Assembly (NCBI GenBank): GCA_045586505.1
Contig: JAZNAL010000006.1
Coordinates: 1-64,000, forward strand
Direction: 5' to 3'
Source of the DNA: Flemingiibacterium sp045586505
GTDB taxonomy: Bacteria; Bacillota; Clostridia; Oscillospirales; CAG-272
Length of the DNA: 64,000 nt
Below, in pieces: positions 40,873 through 50,287 of the stretch (within the stretch, counting starts at the first letter, position 1; each line of letters starts with the position of its first letter). Under the pieces are notes generated by a model that was not told where the DNA came from, made no database searches, and saw only the letters and a program-made list of their open reading frames with translations. The position numbers and the translations under genes are program-made.

Positions 40873-42390
40873 TCATAAATTACCCCTACTTTTATTCCTA
40901 TGATTCTCCATCACCGCGACCAGCGAAAAATACCCGCACGCCGCAATACCGATAGCGACTACAGTTCCCGTAATTGGATACACCATCACCGCCGCACCCA
41001 CGGCAAGCGCCGACGCTGTCAGCGGCTTCAGGTAAGCACCAAGTCCCATACAGCGGGACAGCGGTGTCATAGAAGCAATAGCTATGACCGAGATCACCGT
41101 CGACACGAGGTAGCATAAAAACGTGGATACAGGGGTTGCGTATTTGCCAAGCAATGGTGTCAGCGCCCAGGTAGCACCAAGCTTCACCGCCGCACCACAC
41201 AGCATGGCGTACAACGGCACACGCTCGTGCCCGCTCGCCTGCAGTATTGTATTTGTTAGTCCCAGCATACATAGGAGCATAGATGATGGCGCAAGCAGTG
41301 TCAAAAGCATGGCACCGCGCTCTGCCACATCGTCCGCAAAAAATAACAACAGTATAGGTTCCGACATTGCCGCAAGTCCAACGGCGCAAGGAATCGCGAT
41401 GACCGCCGTTGTTTTGACTGCGTTTTTTGTAAGCTCTTCGGCTTTATCCCTTGCGCCCAATGCCAGCGCCGCCGACAGAGACGGTAAAAGCGCGTAAGCG
41501 ATGGGCATGGTCAGCACGGGCGGCAGATTGAACATAGGCACCGCCAGCGAGGAATAATTTCCCCAGATCGCCGCGGTCTCAGTCTGTGACAGCCCCGCCG
41601 CGTGAAGGCTTCGGGTCATGATCAGAGAATCAATGAGATTCGCAAGGCTCATTACCGAGGAGGAAAGCGTAATAGGAAGTGCGGCGTGAATAAGCCGTCC
41701 CGCGTGTAAACGTCTCGGCGTGGGATCGGGGTCTCCCCCACGCTTTTTCGAAAGCAGGAACGCTATATACAGAGTAACCATCCCCGCCGCAACTCCTACG
41801 GTGATGCCCGCTGCGGCGTAAGCCGCCGCCACGGGGATGCTTTTGCCCTCATTTACGGCGTGATACGCCAGTGCAACGCCCAGCGCCACTTTTCCCACCG
41901 CCTCTACCACCTGCGACACCGAGTGGGGTACAAGATCGCCAAAGCCCTGAAAGTACCCTCGGAGTGCCGCCGATTGGCAGACAAAAAGGAGCGTGGGTGC
42001 CACTGCTGCAATGGCGGGAGCGGAGTCCTCAACCCGCATCAGGTGCGAGATGGGTCCCGACCCGAATATGAGCACCCCACATCCCACAATACCAACTGTA
42101 GTGAAGATCCCAAGCGCGGTAGTAAACAGTTTCATTGCGCCGTCACGGCGGGATCTTTCGGGAAGTCTTGCAATAAGCATGGATGCCGCTGCGGGGAGTC
42201 CCGCCGCTGAAAGCATATAAAGCCATGTAAACAGCGTATACGCGCTGTTAAAGTAACCCATTCCCTCCTCACCTATAAGCGAGGTCAGCGGGATCTTGAA
42301 AAGTAGACCTGCCGCCTTCACAATAAGGCTTGACACGGTCATGAGTATAACGCCACGGGACAAACTGTGAGGTAATTTGAGTTTTTTCAA
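40873..42390 (-). CDS. SpoVB/YabM-type polysaccharide flippase
   Basis: 505 residues, about 14 membrane helices, MOP/MVF superfamily (SRGVILMTVSSLIVKAAGLLFKIPLTSLIGEEGMGYFNSAYTLF is the typical N-terminus; SLRGYFQGFGDLVPHSVSQVVEAVGKV is the conserved helix 4-5 region). Moves lipid-linked glycans, probably peptidoglycan or spore-cortex precursors. In B. subtilis yabM precedes yabN(mazG), the same order as here, so it is more likely the YabM paralogue of SpoVB. Confidence 0.88.
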   Translation of the reverse strand: MKKLKLPHSLSRGVILMTVSSLIVKAAGLLFKIPLTSLIGEEGMGYFNSAYTLFTWLYMLSAAGLPAAASMLIARLPERSRRDGAMKLFTTALGIFTTVGIVGCGVLIFGSGPISHLMRVEDSAPAIAAVAPTLLFVCQSAALRGYFQGFGDLVPHSVSQVVEAVGKVALGVALAYHAVNEGKSIPVAAAYAAAGITVGVAAGMVTLYIAFLLSKKRGGDPDPTPRRLHAGRLIHAALPITLSSSVMSLANLIDSLIMTRSLHAAGLSQTETAAIWGNYSSLAVPMFNLPPVLTMPIAYALLPSLSAALALGARDKAEELTKNAVKTTAVIAIPCAVGLAAMSEPILLLFFADDVAERGAMLLTLLAPSSMLLCMLGLTNTILQASGHERVPLYAMLCGAAVKLGATWALTPLLGKYATPVSTFLCYLVSTVISVIAIASMTPLSRCMGLGAYLKPLTASALAVGAAVMVYPITGTVVAIGIAACGYFSLVAVMENHRNKSRGNL

Positions 42391-42399
42391 TACAAACGA

Positions 42400-42431
42400 C
42401 TCCCGTCAACGCACAGCCTTGCCGACGGGAG
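42400..42431 (-). terminator. Hairpin between mtaD and the flippase gene
   Basis: 8-bp stem CTCCCGTC/GACGGGAG; on the minus strand it is followed by TCGTTTGTATTG, only moderately U-rich. Confidence 0.55.
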
Positions 42432-42438
42432 CTAGTTA

Positions 42439-43740
42439 TCAGTCAAAGTAGTGCGCGATAGTGTGCTTTGCGCGTGTGCGAAGCTTTTCGACGTCCAAAG
42501 TTTTGTATTCGCCATTCTCATAGAGTATTTTACCGTCGCACATGGTGAGATAAACGTCCCGCGAGTCAGCGGAAAACGCAACGGCGGCATAGGGATCATA
42601 TACGGGGATGTTGTTTAATTCGTCAAGGTCTATAAGGATAATATCCGCTCTTGCGCCCACCTCGATCTTTCCGCAGTCGGGTCTGGACTGGGAGATCGCA
42701 CCCGCTTCCCATGCCATCTTACAGATGTCGGTTGTCTTGATGATGTCCGCCTTGTAGTTTACACCCTTGTGAATGAGCGCAGCGGTCTGAAGCTCGCGAA
42801 GAACGGAAAGCGCGTTGTTGGATGCCGCGCCGTCGGTACCCAGGGCAACATTTACACCGTGATCAAGCATAGCGCGGACAGGTGCCACACCGCTTGCCAG
42901 CTTTAAGTTGCTGACGGGATTGTGTGCGACAGTGACACGATTCACAGCCATCAGCTCCATATCCCGCTCGGTGACCCATACGCAGTGCGCCGCAGTGGCG
43001 GAAGAGGTCGCCGAGGGAACGAGAATGCCGCAGTCGGTGAGAAACTCCACGGGGGTCTTACCGCCGTGGCGCTCCATGCAGACTTCATGCTCGCTCTTTG
43101 TCTCCGAAACGTGTACCTGCATACCAAGATCGCGGGAATGGGTATACTCCGCCACCTCGCGAAGATAACCTTCCTTGTTTGTATACTCCGCGTGAACGGA
43201 CATATCGACGCGTATGCGTCCGTCGCCTTCCCCATGGAACTCGTCAACGAGCTTCACAGCTTCCTCAAAGCGGGAATCACCCTTTATTGTAGCATCGTCC
43301 GCAAATGATACAAGACAGCGGGAAATATTCGCCTTGACGCCAAGCTCAAGAGCCGCCTTAGCGGTCTCATCGCAGAAGAAATACATATCCGAGAAGGACA
43401 CAACGCCGCCGCGGATCATCTCCGCTATGGCAAGCTCAGTACCCACTCTGACGGACTCGGGAGTAAGTCTGTCCTCGGCGGGATAGATCTTTTCCTCAAG
43501 CCAGCGCTGGAGAGGCAGATCCTCGCCGATACCGCGGAACAGCGTCATCGCGGCATGACAGTGTGTATTATAGAAAGCGGGAGTCAGCAGCTTGTTTTCG
43601 CAGTCGATAATGCGATCGAAATCGCCCTGCTCAGCTTTACCGATATGTGTAATATGCGCTCCGTCCACGGTTAAGTCGGTATCTTTAAGATATCCGCCGT
43701 CCGGAGTCAGTACCTGCGCATTTTTAAATAGGATCTTCAT
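42439..43740 (-). CDS. mtaD: 5-methylthioadenosine/S-adenosylhomocysteine deaminase
   Basis: 433 residues, amidohydrolase superfamily, cytosine-deaminase/MtaD branch: NTHCHAAMTLFRGIGEDLPLQRWLEEKIYPAE, MSVHAEYTNKEGYLR, AAHCVWVTERDMELM, VALGTDGAASNNALSVLRELQ. Binds a mononuclear metal through HxH, His, His and Asp. Deaminates SAH, MTA or adenosine to the inosine forms. punA nearby fits purine salvage. Confidence 0.9.
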   Translation of the reverse strand: MKILFKNAQVLTPDGGYLKDTDLTVDGAHITHIGKAEQGDFDRIIDCENKLLTPAFYNTHCHAAMTLFRGIGEDLPLQRWLEEKIYPAEDRLTPESVRVGTELAIAEMIRGGVVSFSDMYFFCDETAKAALELGVKANISRCLVSFADDATIKGDSRFEEAVKLVDEFHGEGDGRIRVDMSVHAEYTNKEGYLREVAEYTHSRDLGMQVHVSETKSEHEVCMERHGGKTPVEFLTDCGILVPSATSSATAAHCVWVTERDMELMAVNRVTVAHNPVSNLKLASGVAPVRAMLDHGVNVALGTDGAASNNALSVLRELQTAALIHKGVNYKADIIKTTDICKMAWEAGAISQSRPDCGKIEVGARADIILIDLDELNNIPVYDPYAAVAFSADSRDVYLTMCDGKILYENGEYKTLDVEKLRTRAKHTIAHYFD

Positions 43741-43758
43741 AATTTATACCTCCGTTTA

Positions 43759-44100
43759 TCATTCCTGCGTATATTCATCAAGCAGCTTTTCCACTACCGA
43801 CACGAAATTCTCCTCCGCGCCGTAGGAAAAGCTTAAAAAGCTACCGTTGCCGCCGCCCGCACCGATAGCGGTAACATAGGCATTGTCATCGTCGCCGACG
43901 ACCTCAAGTGTTAAGGAAGCGCGGCTGGAGTTGCGCATATAAAACTTATCGTAAACGTAAAGCCTGACCGTTACGCCGCCGAATCTTGCCGCCGAGGAAT
44001 CCACAAGCTCTACGGACATTCCCGAGGCGCGGATACCTTCGTCAAGATACCTTGCTAGCGTCGAGGCTGCGGTTCTAAGCTTTCTTTCGTGCTTTGCCAT
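43759..44100 (-). CDS. Small conserved protein, DUF6054-like
   Basis: 113 residues, cytoplasmic, alpha/beta: helix (LARYLDEGIRASGM), several beta strands (VRLYVYDKFY, ASLTLEVV, AYVTAIGAGGGNGSFLSF) and a final helix (VVEKLLDEYTQE). Pattern and length remind me of DUF6054; this is from memory. It lies between the unknown 630-residue gene and mtaD with gaps of 39 and 18 bp, likely one transcript. Confidence 0.65.
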   Translation of the reverse strand: MAKHERKLRTAASTLARYLDEGIRASGMSVELVDSSAARFGGVTVRLYVYDKFYMRNSSRASLTLEVVGDDDNAYVTAIGAGGGNGSFLSFSYGAEENFVSVVEKLLDEYTQE

Positions 44101-44139
44101 TTTTGTTTCCTTTCTATATCTATTCTCTGCGGCTGGTAT

Positions 44140-46032
44140 TTATTCATCCGCAGCCGGATCTTCGTCCTCGGTGGGTACTTCTTCCCCATCGCAGTCATCC
44201 TTCTTGTCAAGCTCCATTTGAAGCTGTTTTGCGATGCCTTCAAACAGCGCCGCCATCATCTCTGCCGGGTTGTTGCTTTTCTTACCGCCAAGGGTGCTTA
44301 CAATGTTGGTAAGCGCATTTGGATCAAACGCCTCAGGCTCAAAATAATAAGGATACTGCGGGAACGGACGCATAAACGTCATACAGGGCGGCGTCGGACC
44401 GCTTGTGCAGAAGGTGGCACCGGGTGCATGGGGGTCGGGAGCCGATTCTCTCATGGCCTCATCATACCAATCCTCAACACTGATAGAGGTACGAAGTATT
44501 TCGCGGAAGGCTTCCACGTCCTCGTGGCTTTTTGATGCCATTGCGAAGCGGCAGACCTCATCGAGTATGTAGACTTCCGCCTCGGCACGGTACAGCCCGT
44601 TCTCCATGCCTCCGTCAATATAGCGTACCACAGATGTGCCGCCTATGTCGAAGGTTTCGATGTCGGATACACTTCCCTTTGCAAAATTGTTACCGAGTGG
44701 GGACTCGCTTCCGTCACCGTGATAGTTGTAGGTGATCTCCACCATGAGCTTGAAGCCGTTATTCGGGTCGCCGTGGAAGAATATCTCCTCGCCCCTTGCA
44801 AGCTCCTCGCGAAGGAGCGTTCCCGACAGCTTGAAGCGGCGCAGATAGTGTCCGAAGCCGTAGGCGATCTCGCCCCTTGCATAACCCGGCTCATAGTGAA
44901 GCGGGTAGTCCGGATTCTTTGAAAAATCCTTCATGGGGCGATCATTGTAGGAGCACAGCCTTTTGTAAAGCTCCTTCGGGAAAGGAACGCCCTCGCCGTG
45001 AGAAAGGATCATTTCAAGGCAATTTTCGCAGTCGCCGATGACGAACATCTCCTGCACATTAAAGCTCGAGTCTTTTCCACCCACAGTGCTGTTCCAGATG
45101 ATATTCAGTGCTTCTCTGAGGTAAAAATCCCAGCCGTCGGTTGGTGTATTGCGTGTAAGAAAATATCGGTCACACACGTAGGAGAAGCCGTAGGCTTCGA
45201 TCTCGGAGAGGAGCTTTGCGATATCGTATCTGCCAAAGGTAGTTACGAGCGAGCCGGGGATAAATTCAGGCTCGAAGGTATCGATACCCCATCCAAGATA
45301 AGCGGGCAGGCCGTCGCGATTGTCATTGACGGCGTAGGCAAACTGTTGTGCAAGGGGCGCGTAAAATCCTCGGCGGAGCTTTTCGAAATCACGATCCTCG
45401 GTATAGGAAAAATCGGGGCTTTCGATGAAGCTGATAGTCGCCGAAAGATGCAGCGCAAGCGCCTCAGCAAGCTCTACAGTCTCCGCATATATGCCCGCCC
45501 CCGCAAAGCTGCAGTCAATGTCGCCGGAAAGCGAAGGTGCACACGGGGCATAGAAAATATCAAGAAAGGCATTTGAGCCAAGAAATGCGGTAATACCGTC
45601 ATCCTCGGTATTAACGTCGCATTGATTATTGTCAAAAAAGCTACAGATCCGTTCGCTAAGATCCTCGGCTTTAAGCCCATCCATGGTAAACATCAGCCGC
45701 ACGATGGGAAGTTCATCCTCGGGTGGCGGCAGTGTATCAAGAAAGGCAAGATCGTTGTCGGACGAACCTTCAAATATGTTCTCGCCGTCGGAATTTCTGA
45801 TGGTCACCGAAAGCTCTCCCGCAAGGTTTCGAAGGAACCAATCAGTTTCGGTAGGACTTGCATCCTTCACGTCGATAGCCAGGATTATCCCCCCACCCGG
45901 TTCGCTGACAGCAGGCAGGTACAGACATGAGCCCTTATATAAAATAAGCTTGGTCACCCGCTCCACCGCCTGTGCGCAGGAGGTTATATCAAGTGGCAGA
46001 TCGGGACGTGTTAGTATATAATAATCGGTCAT
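44140..46032 (-). CDS. Large protein of unknown function, acidic
   Basis: 630 residues from the ATG at 46032 (CGGAGAA upstream; the earlier in-frame ATG lacks a site). No signal peptide or membrane segment. Strand-rich N-terminal half with repeated acidic surface patches (GENIFEGSSDNDLAFLDTLPPPEDELP), Trp/Tyr-rich middle (GWDFYLREALNIIWN, YGFGHYLRRFKL), and a C-terminal Asp/Glu tail (KKDDCDGEEVPTEDEDPAADE). Nine or more cysteines, not in an evident motif. I do not recognise the family. Its 306-bp upstream gap holds only the inverted repeat at 46149. Confidence 0.75.
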   Translation of the reverse strand: MTDYYILTRPDLPLDITSCAQAVERVTKLILYKGSCLYLPAVSEPGGGIILAIDVKDASPTETDWFLRNLAGELSVTIRNSDGENIFEGSSDNDLAFLDTLPPPEDELPIVRLMFTMDGLKAEDLSERICSFFDNNQCDVNTEDDGITAFLGSNAFLDIFYAPCAPSLSGDIDCSFAGAGIYAETVELAEALALHLSATISFIESPDFSYTEDRDFEKLRRGFYAPLAQQFAYAVNDNRDGLPAYLGWGIDTFEPEFIPGSLVTTFGRYDIAKLLSEIEAYGFSYVCDRYFLTRNTPTDGWDFYLREALNIIWNSTVGGKDSSFNVQEMFVIGDCENCLEMILSHGEGVPFPKELYKRLCSYNDRPMKDFSKNPDYPLHYEPGYARGEIAYGFGHYLRRFKLSGTLLREELARGEEIFFHGDPNNGFKLMVEITYNYHGDGSESPLGNNFAKGSVSDIETFDIGGTSVVRYIDGGMENGLYRAEAEVYILDEVCRFAMASKSHEDVEAFREILRTSISVEDWYDEAMRESAPDPHAPGATFCTSGPTPPCMTFMRPFPQYPYYFEPEAFDPNALTNIVSTLGGKKSNNPAEMMAALFEGIAKQLQMELDKKDDCDGEEVPTEDEDPAADE

Positions 46033-46148
46033 TACTGTTCTCCGTTGCATTCATATGTAATCATAAATAATTATATCATACAATAAAGGAAAATTCAATA
46101 GAGGAAACAAATATATTCGGCTTAAATGGGAATTTGCTATTAAAAACT

Positions 46149-46221
46149 GCAGGGGCGATCTTTGGTCACCCGCTCTTTAAAAAACTGATTGTATGAACGG
46201 GCGACCAAAGGTCGCCCCTGC
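46149..46221. repeat. Long inverted repeat with 24-bp arms
   Basis: Arms 46149-46172 and 46198-46221 match at 22 of 24 positions, starting GCAGGGGCGA and ending TCGCCCCTGC, with a 25-base AT-rich loop. Resembles a REP/MITE-like palindrome; no ORF inside. Confidence 0.85.
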
Positions 46222-46339
46222 GGGGTTCCGATCGGTCTTATTAAACTATAATTCTACAGTATTCGGGTATTTGTGGATAGTTTTGCGAAGCAAAGTCGGC
46301 GATGGCTACAAATGCCAATGCGTGAAAAGTAATTTAACG

Positions 46340-47191
46340 CTACGCCCTCTCGATAACGTCTGAAAGCAGTTCCTTGAATCGCTCTGATATGGTAGCGGCG
46401 GTGTCAAGCACCTCACTCTCGGTGAGGGTGGCGCCTGTGATGCCTGCCGCCATATTGGAGACGCAGGAGATGCAGAGAACGCGGATACCTACCTGTGCTG
46501 CGAAGATGACCTCGGCGGCGGTGGACATTCCCACAAGATTCGCCCCAAGCAGCTTCAGCGCACGAATCTCGGCAGGTGTCTCATACTGGGGGCCCGCCAT
46601 GTAGGCGTATACGCCTTCCTTTAAGGTAAATCCACGCTTTGCGGCGGATTCAAGGGCGATGCGGCGAAGTTCCTTGTCAAACACCGACTGCATATCGAAA
46701 AAGCGCTCGCCGAATTCGGGAATATTCGCCCCACGCATAGGGGAATCGGGAGCTAATTTGATCTGATCGGTCACAAGCACCAGGTCGCCGGGGTTAAGCT
46801 CACGGGTATCGTTGTAGCCGATACCGCCCGCGGCGTTGGTAATGATGAGCTTTTCGATGCCAAGCAGCTTAAATACGCCCACTGGGTATGCAGTCTGCCA
46901 CATTTCCCAGCCTTCATAGTAATGGAAGCGACCGTTCATACAGAGCACTGTCTTTGTAACGCCGCCCTCATAGGTGAGCCGCCCGCAGACAAGCTCGCCC
47001 TTCTGATAGGATACGGTGGAGGTGGGAAAATGGGGGATGTGGCAGTATGGTATGACCTTCTTATCCGAAAGCCTTTCCGCAAATTCACCAAGCCCCGAGC
47101 CAAGAATCACGGCAATATCGGGGATGACTCCGATGGCGTTTCTTATATATTCCGCGGATTCGCGGTAGTCACTGTAAACTGCCTTTGTCAT
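46340..47191 (-). CDS. punA: Purine nucleoside phosphorylase, trimeric type
   Basis: 283 residues from the ATG at 47191 (AAGGA 7 nt upstream). Phosphorolysis of inosine and guanosine. Family II landmarks: AVILGSGLGEFAERL, NGRFHYYEGW phosphate loop with His, ITNAAGGIG, YMAGPQYETPAEIRALKLLGANLVGMSTAAEVIFA with the base-specifying region, and CVSNMAAGIT with the catalytic Asn. Follows a uridine-kinase-like gene by 40 bp. Confidence 0.95.
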   Translation of the reverse strand: MTKAVYSDYRESAEYIRNAIGVIPDIAVILGSGLGEFAERLSDKKVIPYCHIPHFPTSTVSYQKGELVCGRLTYEGGVTKTVLCMNGRFHYYEGWEMWQTAYPVGVFKLLGIEKLIITNAAGGIGYNDTRELNPGDLVLVTDQIKLAPDSPMRGANIPEFGERFFDMQSVFDKELRRIALESAAKRGFTLKEGVYAYMAGPQYETPAEIRALKLLGANLVGMSTAAEVIFAAQVGIRVLCISCVSNMAAGITGATLTESEVLDTAATISERFKELLSDVIERA

Positions 47192-47231
47192 TTTTAGTTC
47201 CTTTCTCATCTGCGGTCAGACCGCAAAGGGC

Positions 47232-48137
47232 TCATTCACCGATAAATTCCCGCAGTACCGACTTTTTAGGCACAAGCGCAGGATCTATAGCAGGAAGCGA
47301 TTCAAGTCTGCGCGAAAGCTCGTATGCCTTCGGGAAATATACACTTTCATCCGGCACCTTTTGAAGCAGCTCCGGAAGAACACTGCGCATTATAAACACC
47401 TCGTATTCCATAAACGAGTTGATCTTTATATCAACCGTGTCCGCGTATGGAAGTATGGATTTATCCTCATTCGCCGCAACGGAGCGCCAGAGGAAGAAGG
47501 TAAACTCAGGGGCGGCACCGCGGAAGTTGTAGTCGCGGATGAGTCGGCGCATGAGCCGAAGCTCTCGCTTACCGAAATACACGCCGTTAATTTCAAGATC
47601 ATCCTCCACCGAGATGTACACGGACTTATAGCTGTCACCGAAAAGCGCAGTGACCTCGGGATAGATCGCCTGTATGCCCTCGAAGATAAAAACGCAGTGG
47701 TCGTTGGGATCCACGTGCTCGAAGTGCGTGCACTTCCCTAGAGCGAAATCGTAAACGGGAAGCTCGGTGGGCTCCCCCGCAATGATGCTGGCTGTACGCT
47801 CGCGCAAGAGATCGAGGTCGATGGCATCCACGGAATCGTAGTCAATACTACCGTTTTTCATGATCGCCTCGCGGTCGAGAGTGTCGCGCTCACGGAAAAA
47901 GTTGTCGATGGAAATTAGGTGCACCTCAAATCCGCAGGCAGTAAGATCGGCGGTCAGCTTTGCGGCGGTGGTGGTCTTTCCCGAGCAGGTAGGCCCCGAC
48001 AGCGCGATAATCTTCGCTCCGCTCTCTATTATTTCACGGCACACCTCGTTGAGTCGCGTCTCGAAGCGCTCCTCACACACGTCCACGAAGGATTTGGTTT
48101 CTTTTGGATTTGTAAAGTTCTTGCTTAGCTTGATCAT
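47232..48137 (-). CDS. Uridine kinase-like P-loop kinase
   Basis: 301 residues from the ATG at 48137. An N-terminal extension of about 45 residues, then Walker A ALSGPTCSGKTTTAAKL, DNFF, the lid and base region YDSVDAIDLDLL and ELPVYDFALGKC, and FEGIQAIYPEV as Walker B-like strand. This is the phosphoribulokinase/uridine kinase family; substrate not provable, but the adjacent purine nucleoside phosphorylase supports nucleoside salvage. Confidence 0.85.
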   Translation of the reverse strand: MIKLSKNFTNPKETKSFVDVCEERFETRLNEVCREIIESGAKIIALSGPTCSGKTTTAAKLTADLTACGFEVHLISIDNFFRERDTLDREAIMKNGSIDYDSVDAIDLDLLRERTASIIAGEPTELPVYDFALGKCTHFEHVDPNDHCVFIFEGIQAIYPEVTALFGDSYKSVYISVEDDLEINGVYFGKRELRLMRRLIRDYNFRGAAPEFTFFLWRSVAANEDKSILPYADTVDIKINSFMEYEVFIMRSVLPELLQKVPDESVYFPKAYELSRRLESLPAIDPALVPKKSVLREFIGE

Positions 48138-48200
48138 TTGGTATATGCTTCCTTTCATAGGGGGAAAAAGGGGGATTTAAGTTGACAGAAATATTGTGTT

Positions 48201-48222
48201 GAGTCAAGAATCACCTTGACTC
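48201..48222 (-). terminator. Hairpin after hemZ
   Basis: 8-bp stem GAGTCAAG/CTTGACTC with a 6-base loop downstream of the hemZ stop. No U-run follows, so the terminator role is weak. Confidence 0.4.
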
Positions 48223-48238
48223 GATTTGGGATAATTTC

Positions 48239-49774
48239 TCAGAATCCGAAAAATTCGTCCGCGCGGCGAAGTTTATCCGCCGATGCGGCGTCTTTGTCAG
48301 CCGCTAAATATTCATAGGGGTATTTTGGCTCAAATATCCGCTCAATGATCTTTTTGCCGTCCTCGCCCACCTTCACAAACTTTGTGACTGCTCCGGCGCC
48401 AACTGCGAAGATCGAATGAAGCTCCTCCATCATGAGCACATTATAAAGCCCGAATGAACCGCGCTTGGTGTAGCCCACATTCTCTAAATTTCCGACGGTA
48501 TTCTTTTGGCGGTAGATATAATACGGAATATATCCTGAATTTTTCAGCTTGACCTGGGAATAATCCACGGCTTTTATAGTCTCATCGGCGCTTCGGTTGT
48601 AGATCTCGGTGTCAAGCCGCAGTATCTCAGCAGATTTTTTTACGCAGAATGTATGAACGGTTATGTTCTCCGGATCAAGTCGGATAATTTTATCAAGTGA
48701 GCGGGAGAATCCGCGGTAACCGTCACCAGGAAGTCCTGCGATAAGGTCAGTATTGATCTGCTCGATACCCACTTTCCGCGCCATTTCGTAGGAACGCAGG
48801 AAATCCGCCACGGTGTGATGCCGTCCGATACCGCGGAGTATATTATCGTTCATAGTCTGCGGATTTATGCTCATTCTTGTGACGCCGTAGTCCTTGGCGC
48901 ACTGCAGCTTTGCTTTTGTTATCGTGTCGGGACGACCGGCCTCCAGAGTAAACTCGTGCAGACGCTTTATGGGAATATTATCGGCGATGGTGCCAAGCAG
49001 GGCACCCAGTTGCTCCTCAGTGAGCGTGGTGGGAGTTCCGCCGCCGATGTAAACTGTCTGCACCTTGAAGCCGCGCTCCTTCAGATATGTGAGCATTACC
49101 CGCGCATCCTCACAAACCCGCACAACATAGTCCGGGATGAGCGAAAGAAGCCGCTTTGTGGAGTATGATACAAAGGAGCAGTATGCACATCTTGTGGGAC
49201 AGAACGGGATGGAGACGTATACGGAGCAGGTATATGGAGCGCCGTCGCTTGCAAGACGGTGTACCTTCTGCTCACCGCGGGCGATCTCCACCGCCAGCGC
49301 CGCCTTTTTGGGGCTGACAAGGTATTCCCTCGCCAGCACATTACGCGCCGCTTCCGATGAGAATACACGCGCACCGTTCTCGTCGCGCAGTGAGATGAGC
49401 TCCGAGGCGATCTTCGCGGGACGGATGCCCGTAAGGATACCCCACGCGGGACGGATGCCGAACAGACGGTTGCCCGCCTCCATCGCCGCAAGTCCCGCCG
49501 CCACCTTCGCCGCCTTGGTCATGGGATCGGTTACGCCCTCGTCGAAGCCGTGAAGCTCCGACACAAGCTGACGCCGAGTTTCCTCGGTAAAGGCGTCCCC
49601 GCTCTTAAAACGGCAGGTGACCTCCACCCCGCCATCGATGTCGCGCCGAGTGAATAATGCTGACTCCTCGGCACTCTCATCCTCGGTCTCCGAGAACTTG
49701 GCACCGGGGAAAAACAGCATACAGATGGTCTGCAGATAGTATTTGTTTAAGTCGCCGCAAATTTTCAGATACAT
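48239..49774 (-). CDS. hemZ: Coproporphyrinogen dehydrogenase HemZ
   Basis: 511 residues. N-terminal about 170-residue HemZ-specific region, then radical SAM motif CPTRCAYCSF, YIGGGTPTTLTEEQLGALL, EAGRPDTITKAKL and TDLIAGLPGDG, as in oxygen-independent coproporphyrinogen oxidases and HemW. HemZ-annotated proteins in anaerobic Clostridia may act on other substrates; no other heme genes lie nearby. 19 bp after dtd, same operon. Confidence 0.92.
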   Translation of the reverse strand: MYLKICGDLNKYYLQTICMLFFPGAKFSETEDESAEESALFTRRDIDGGVEVTCRFKSGDAFTEETRRQLVSELHGFDEGVTDPMTKAAKVAAGLAAMEAGNRLFGIRPAWGILTGIRPAKIASELISLRDENGARVFSSEAARNVLAREYLVSPKKAALAVEIARGEQKVHRLASDGAPYTCSVYVSIPFCPTRCAYCSFVSYSTKRLLSLIPDYVVRVCEDARVMLTYLKERGFKVQTVYIGGGTPTTLTEEQLGALLGTIADNIPIKRLHEFTLEAGRPDTITKAKLQCAKDYGVTRMSINPQTMNDNILRGIGRHHTVADFLRSYEMARKVGIEQINTDLIAGLPGDGYRGFSRSLDKIIRLDPENITVHTFCVKKSAEILRLDTEIYNRSADETIKAVDYSQVKLKNSGYIPYYIYRQKNTVGNLENVGYTKRGSFGLYNVLMMEELHSIFAVGAGAVTKFVKVGEDGKKIIERIFEPKYPYEYLAADKDAASADKLRRADEFFGF

Positions 49775-49793
49775 AATAATACTCCGAAAAAAT

Positions 49794-50246
49794 TTATTTT
49801 TTCAGCACCGTGCTGTCCATGTCAATGGTAACGGGACCGTCCGCCGAGAGGGATATCTTCATATCCGCACCGAAAACACCGTTTTCGGTGTGGATACCCC
49901 GCTCACGCAGTGCAGCCGAGAAGTATTCGTACAGTTCATTAGCTCTCGCTGGAGCCTCCGCATTAAAGTAGTCGGGACGGTTGCCCTTCCGGTAATCGGC
50001 ACCGAGGGTAAAATTGGACACCACAAGCGCCGAACCGCCCACATCCTTTACGGACAGGTTTAATTTGCCGTCGGCATCATCGAAGATACGTAGCTTTGAA
50101 ATCTTCTCGGCAAGCAGATCGGCATCCACCGTCTCATCGCCCTTTAATACGCCGAGCAGTATGAGAAAGCCCTGCTCTATTTTCCCCGCCGGCACGCCGT
50201 CGGCGATTACGCTTGCGGCGGTGCAGCGCTGTATTATTGCTTTCAT
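49794..50246 (-). CDS. dtd: D-aminoacyl-tRNA deacylase
   Basis: 150 residues, normal DTD length. Removes D-amino acids (and glycine from tRNA-Ala) from tRNA. Motifs: MKAIIQRCTAASV start, KISKLRIFDDADGKLNLSVKDVGG. The chiral-proofreading motif SQFTL reads SNFTL and the second motif reads DGPVTIDMD. Situated between rel and hemZ, next to rel as in many Firmicutes. Confidence 0.93.
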   Translation of the reverse strand: MKAIIQRCTAASVIADGVPAGKIEQGFLILLGVLKGDETVDADLLAEKISKLRIFDDADGKLNLSVKDVGGSALVVSNFTLGADYRKGNRPDYFNAEAPARANELYEYFSAALRERGIHTENGVFGADMKISLSADGPVTIDMDSTVLKK

Positions 50247-50287
50247 TTAGGGTTCTCCTTTATTTTAGGTTGTGTGCAGTTACGGCA

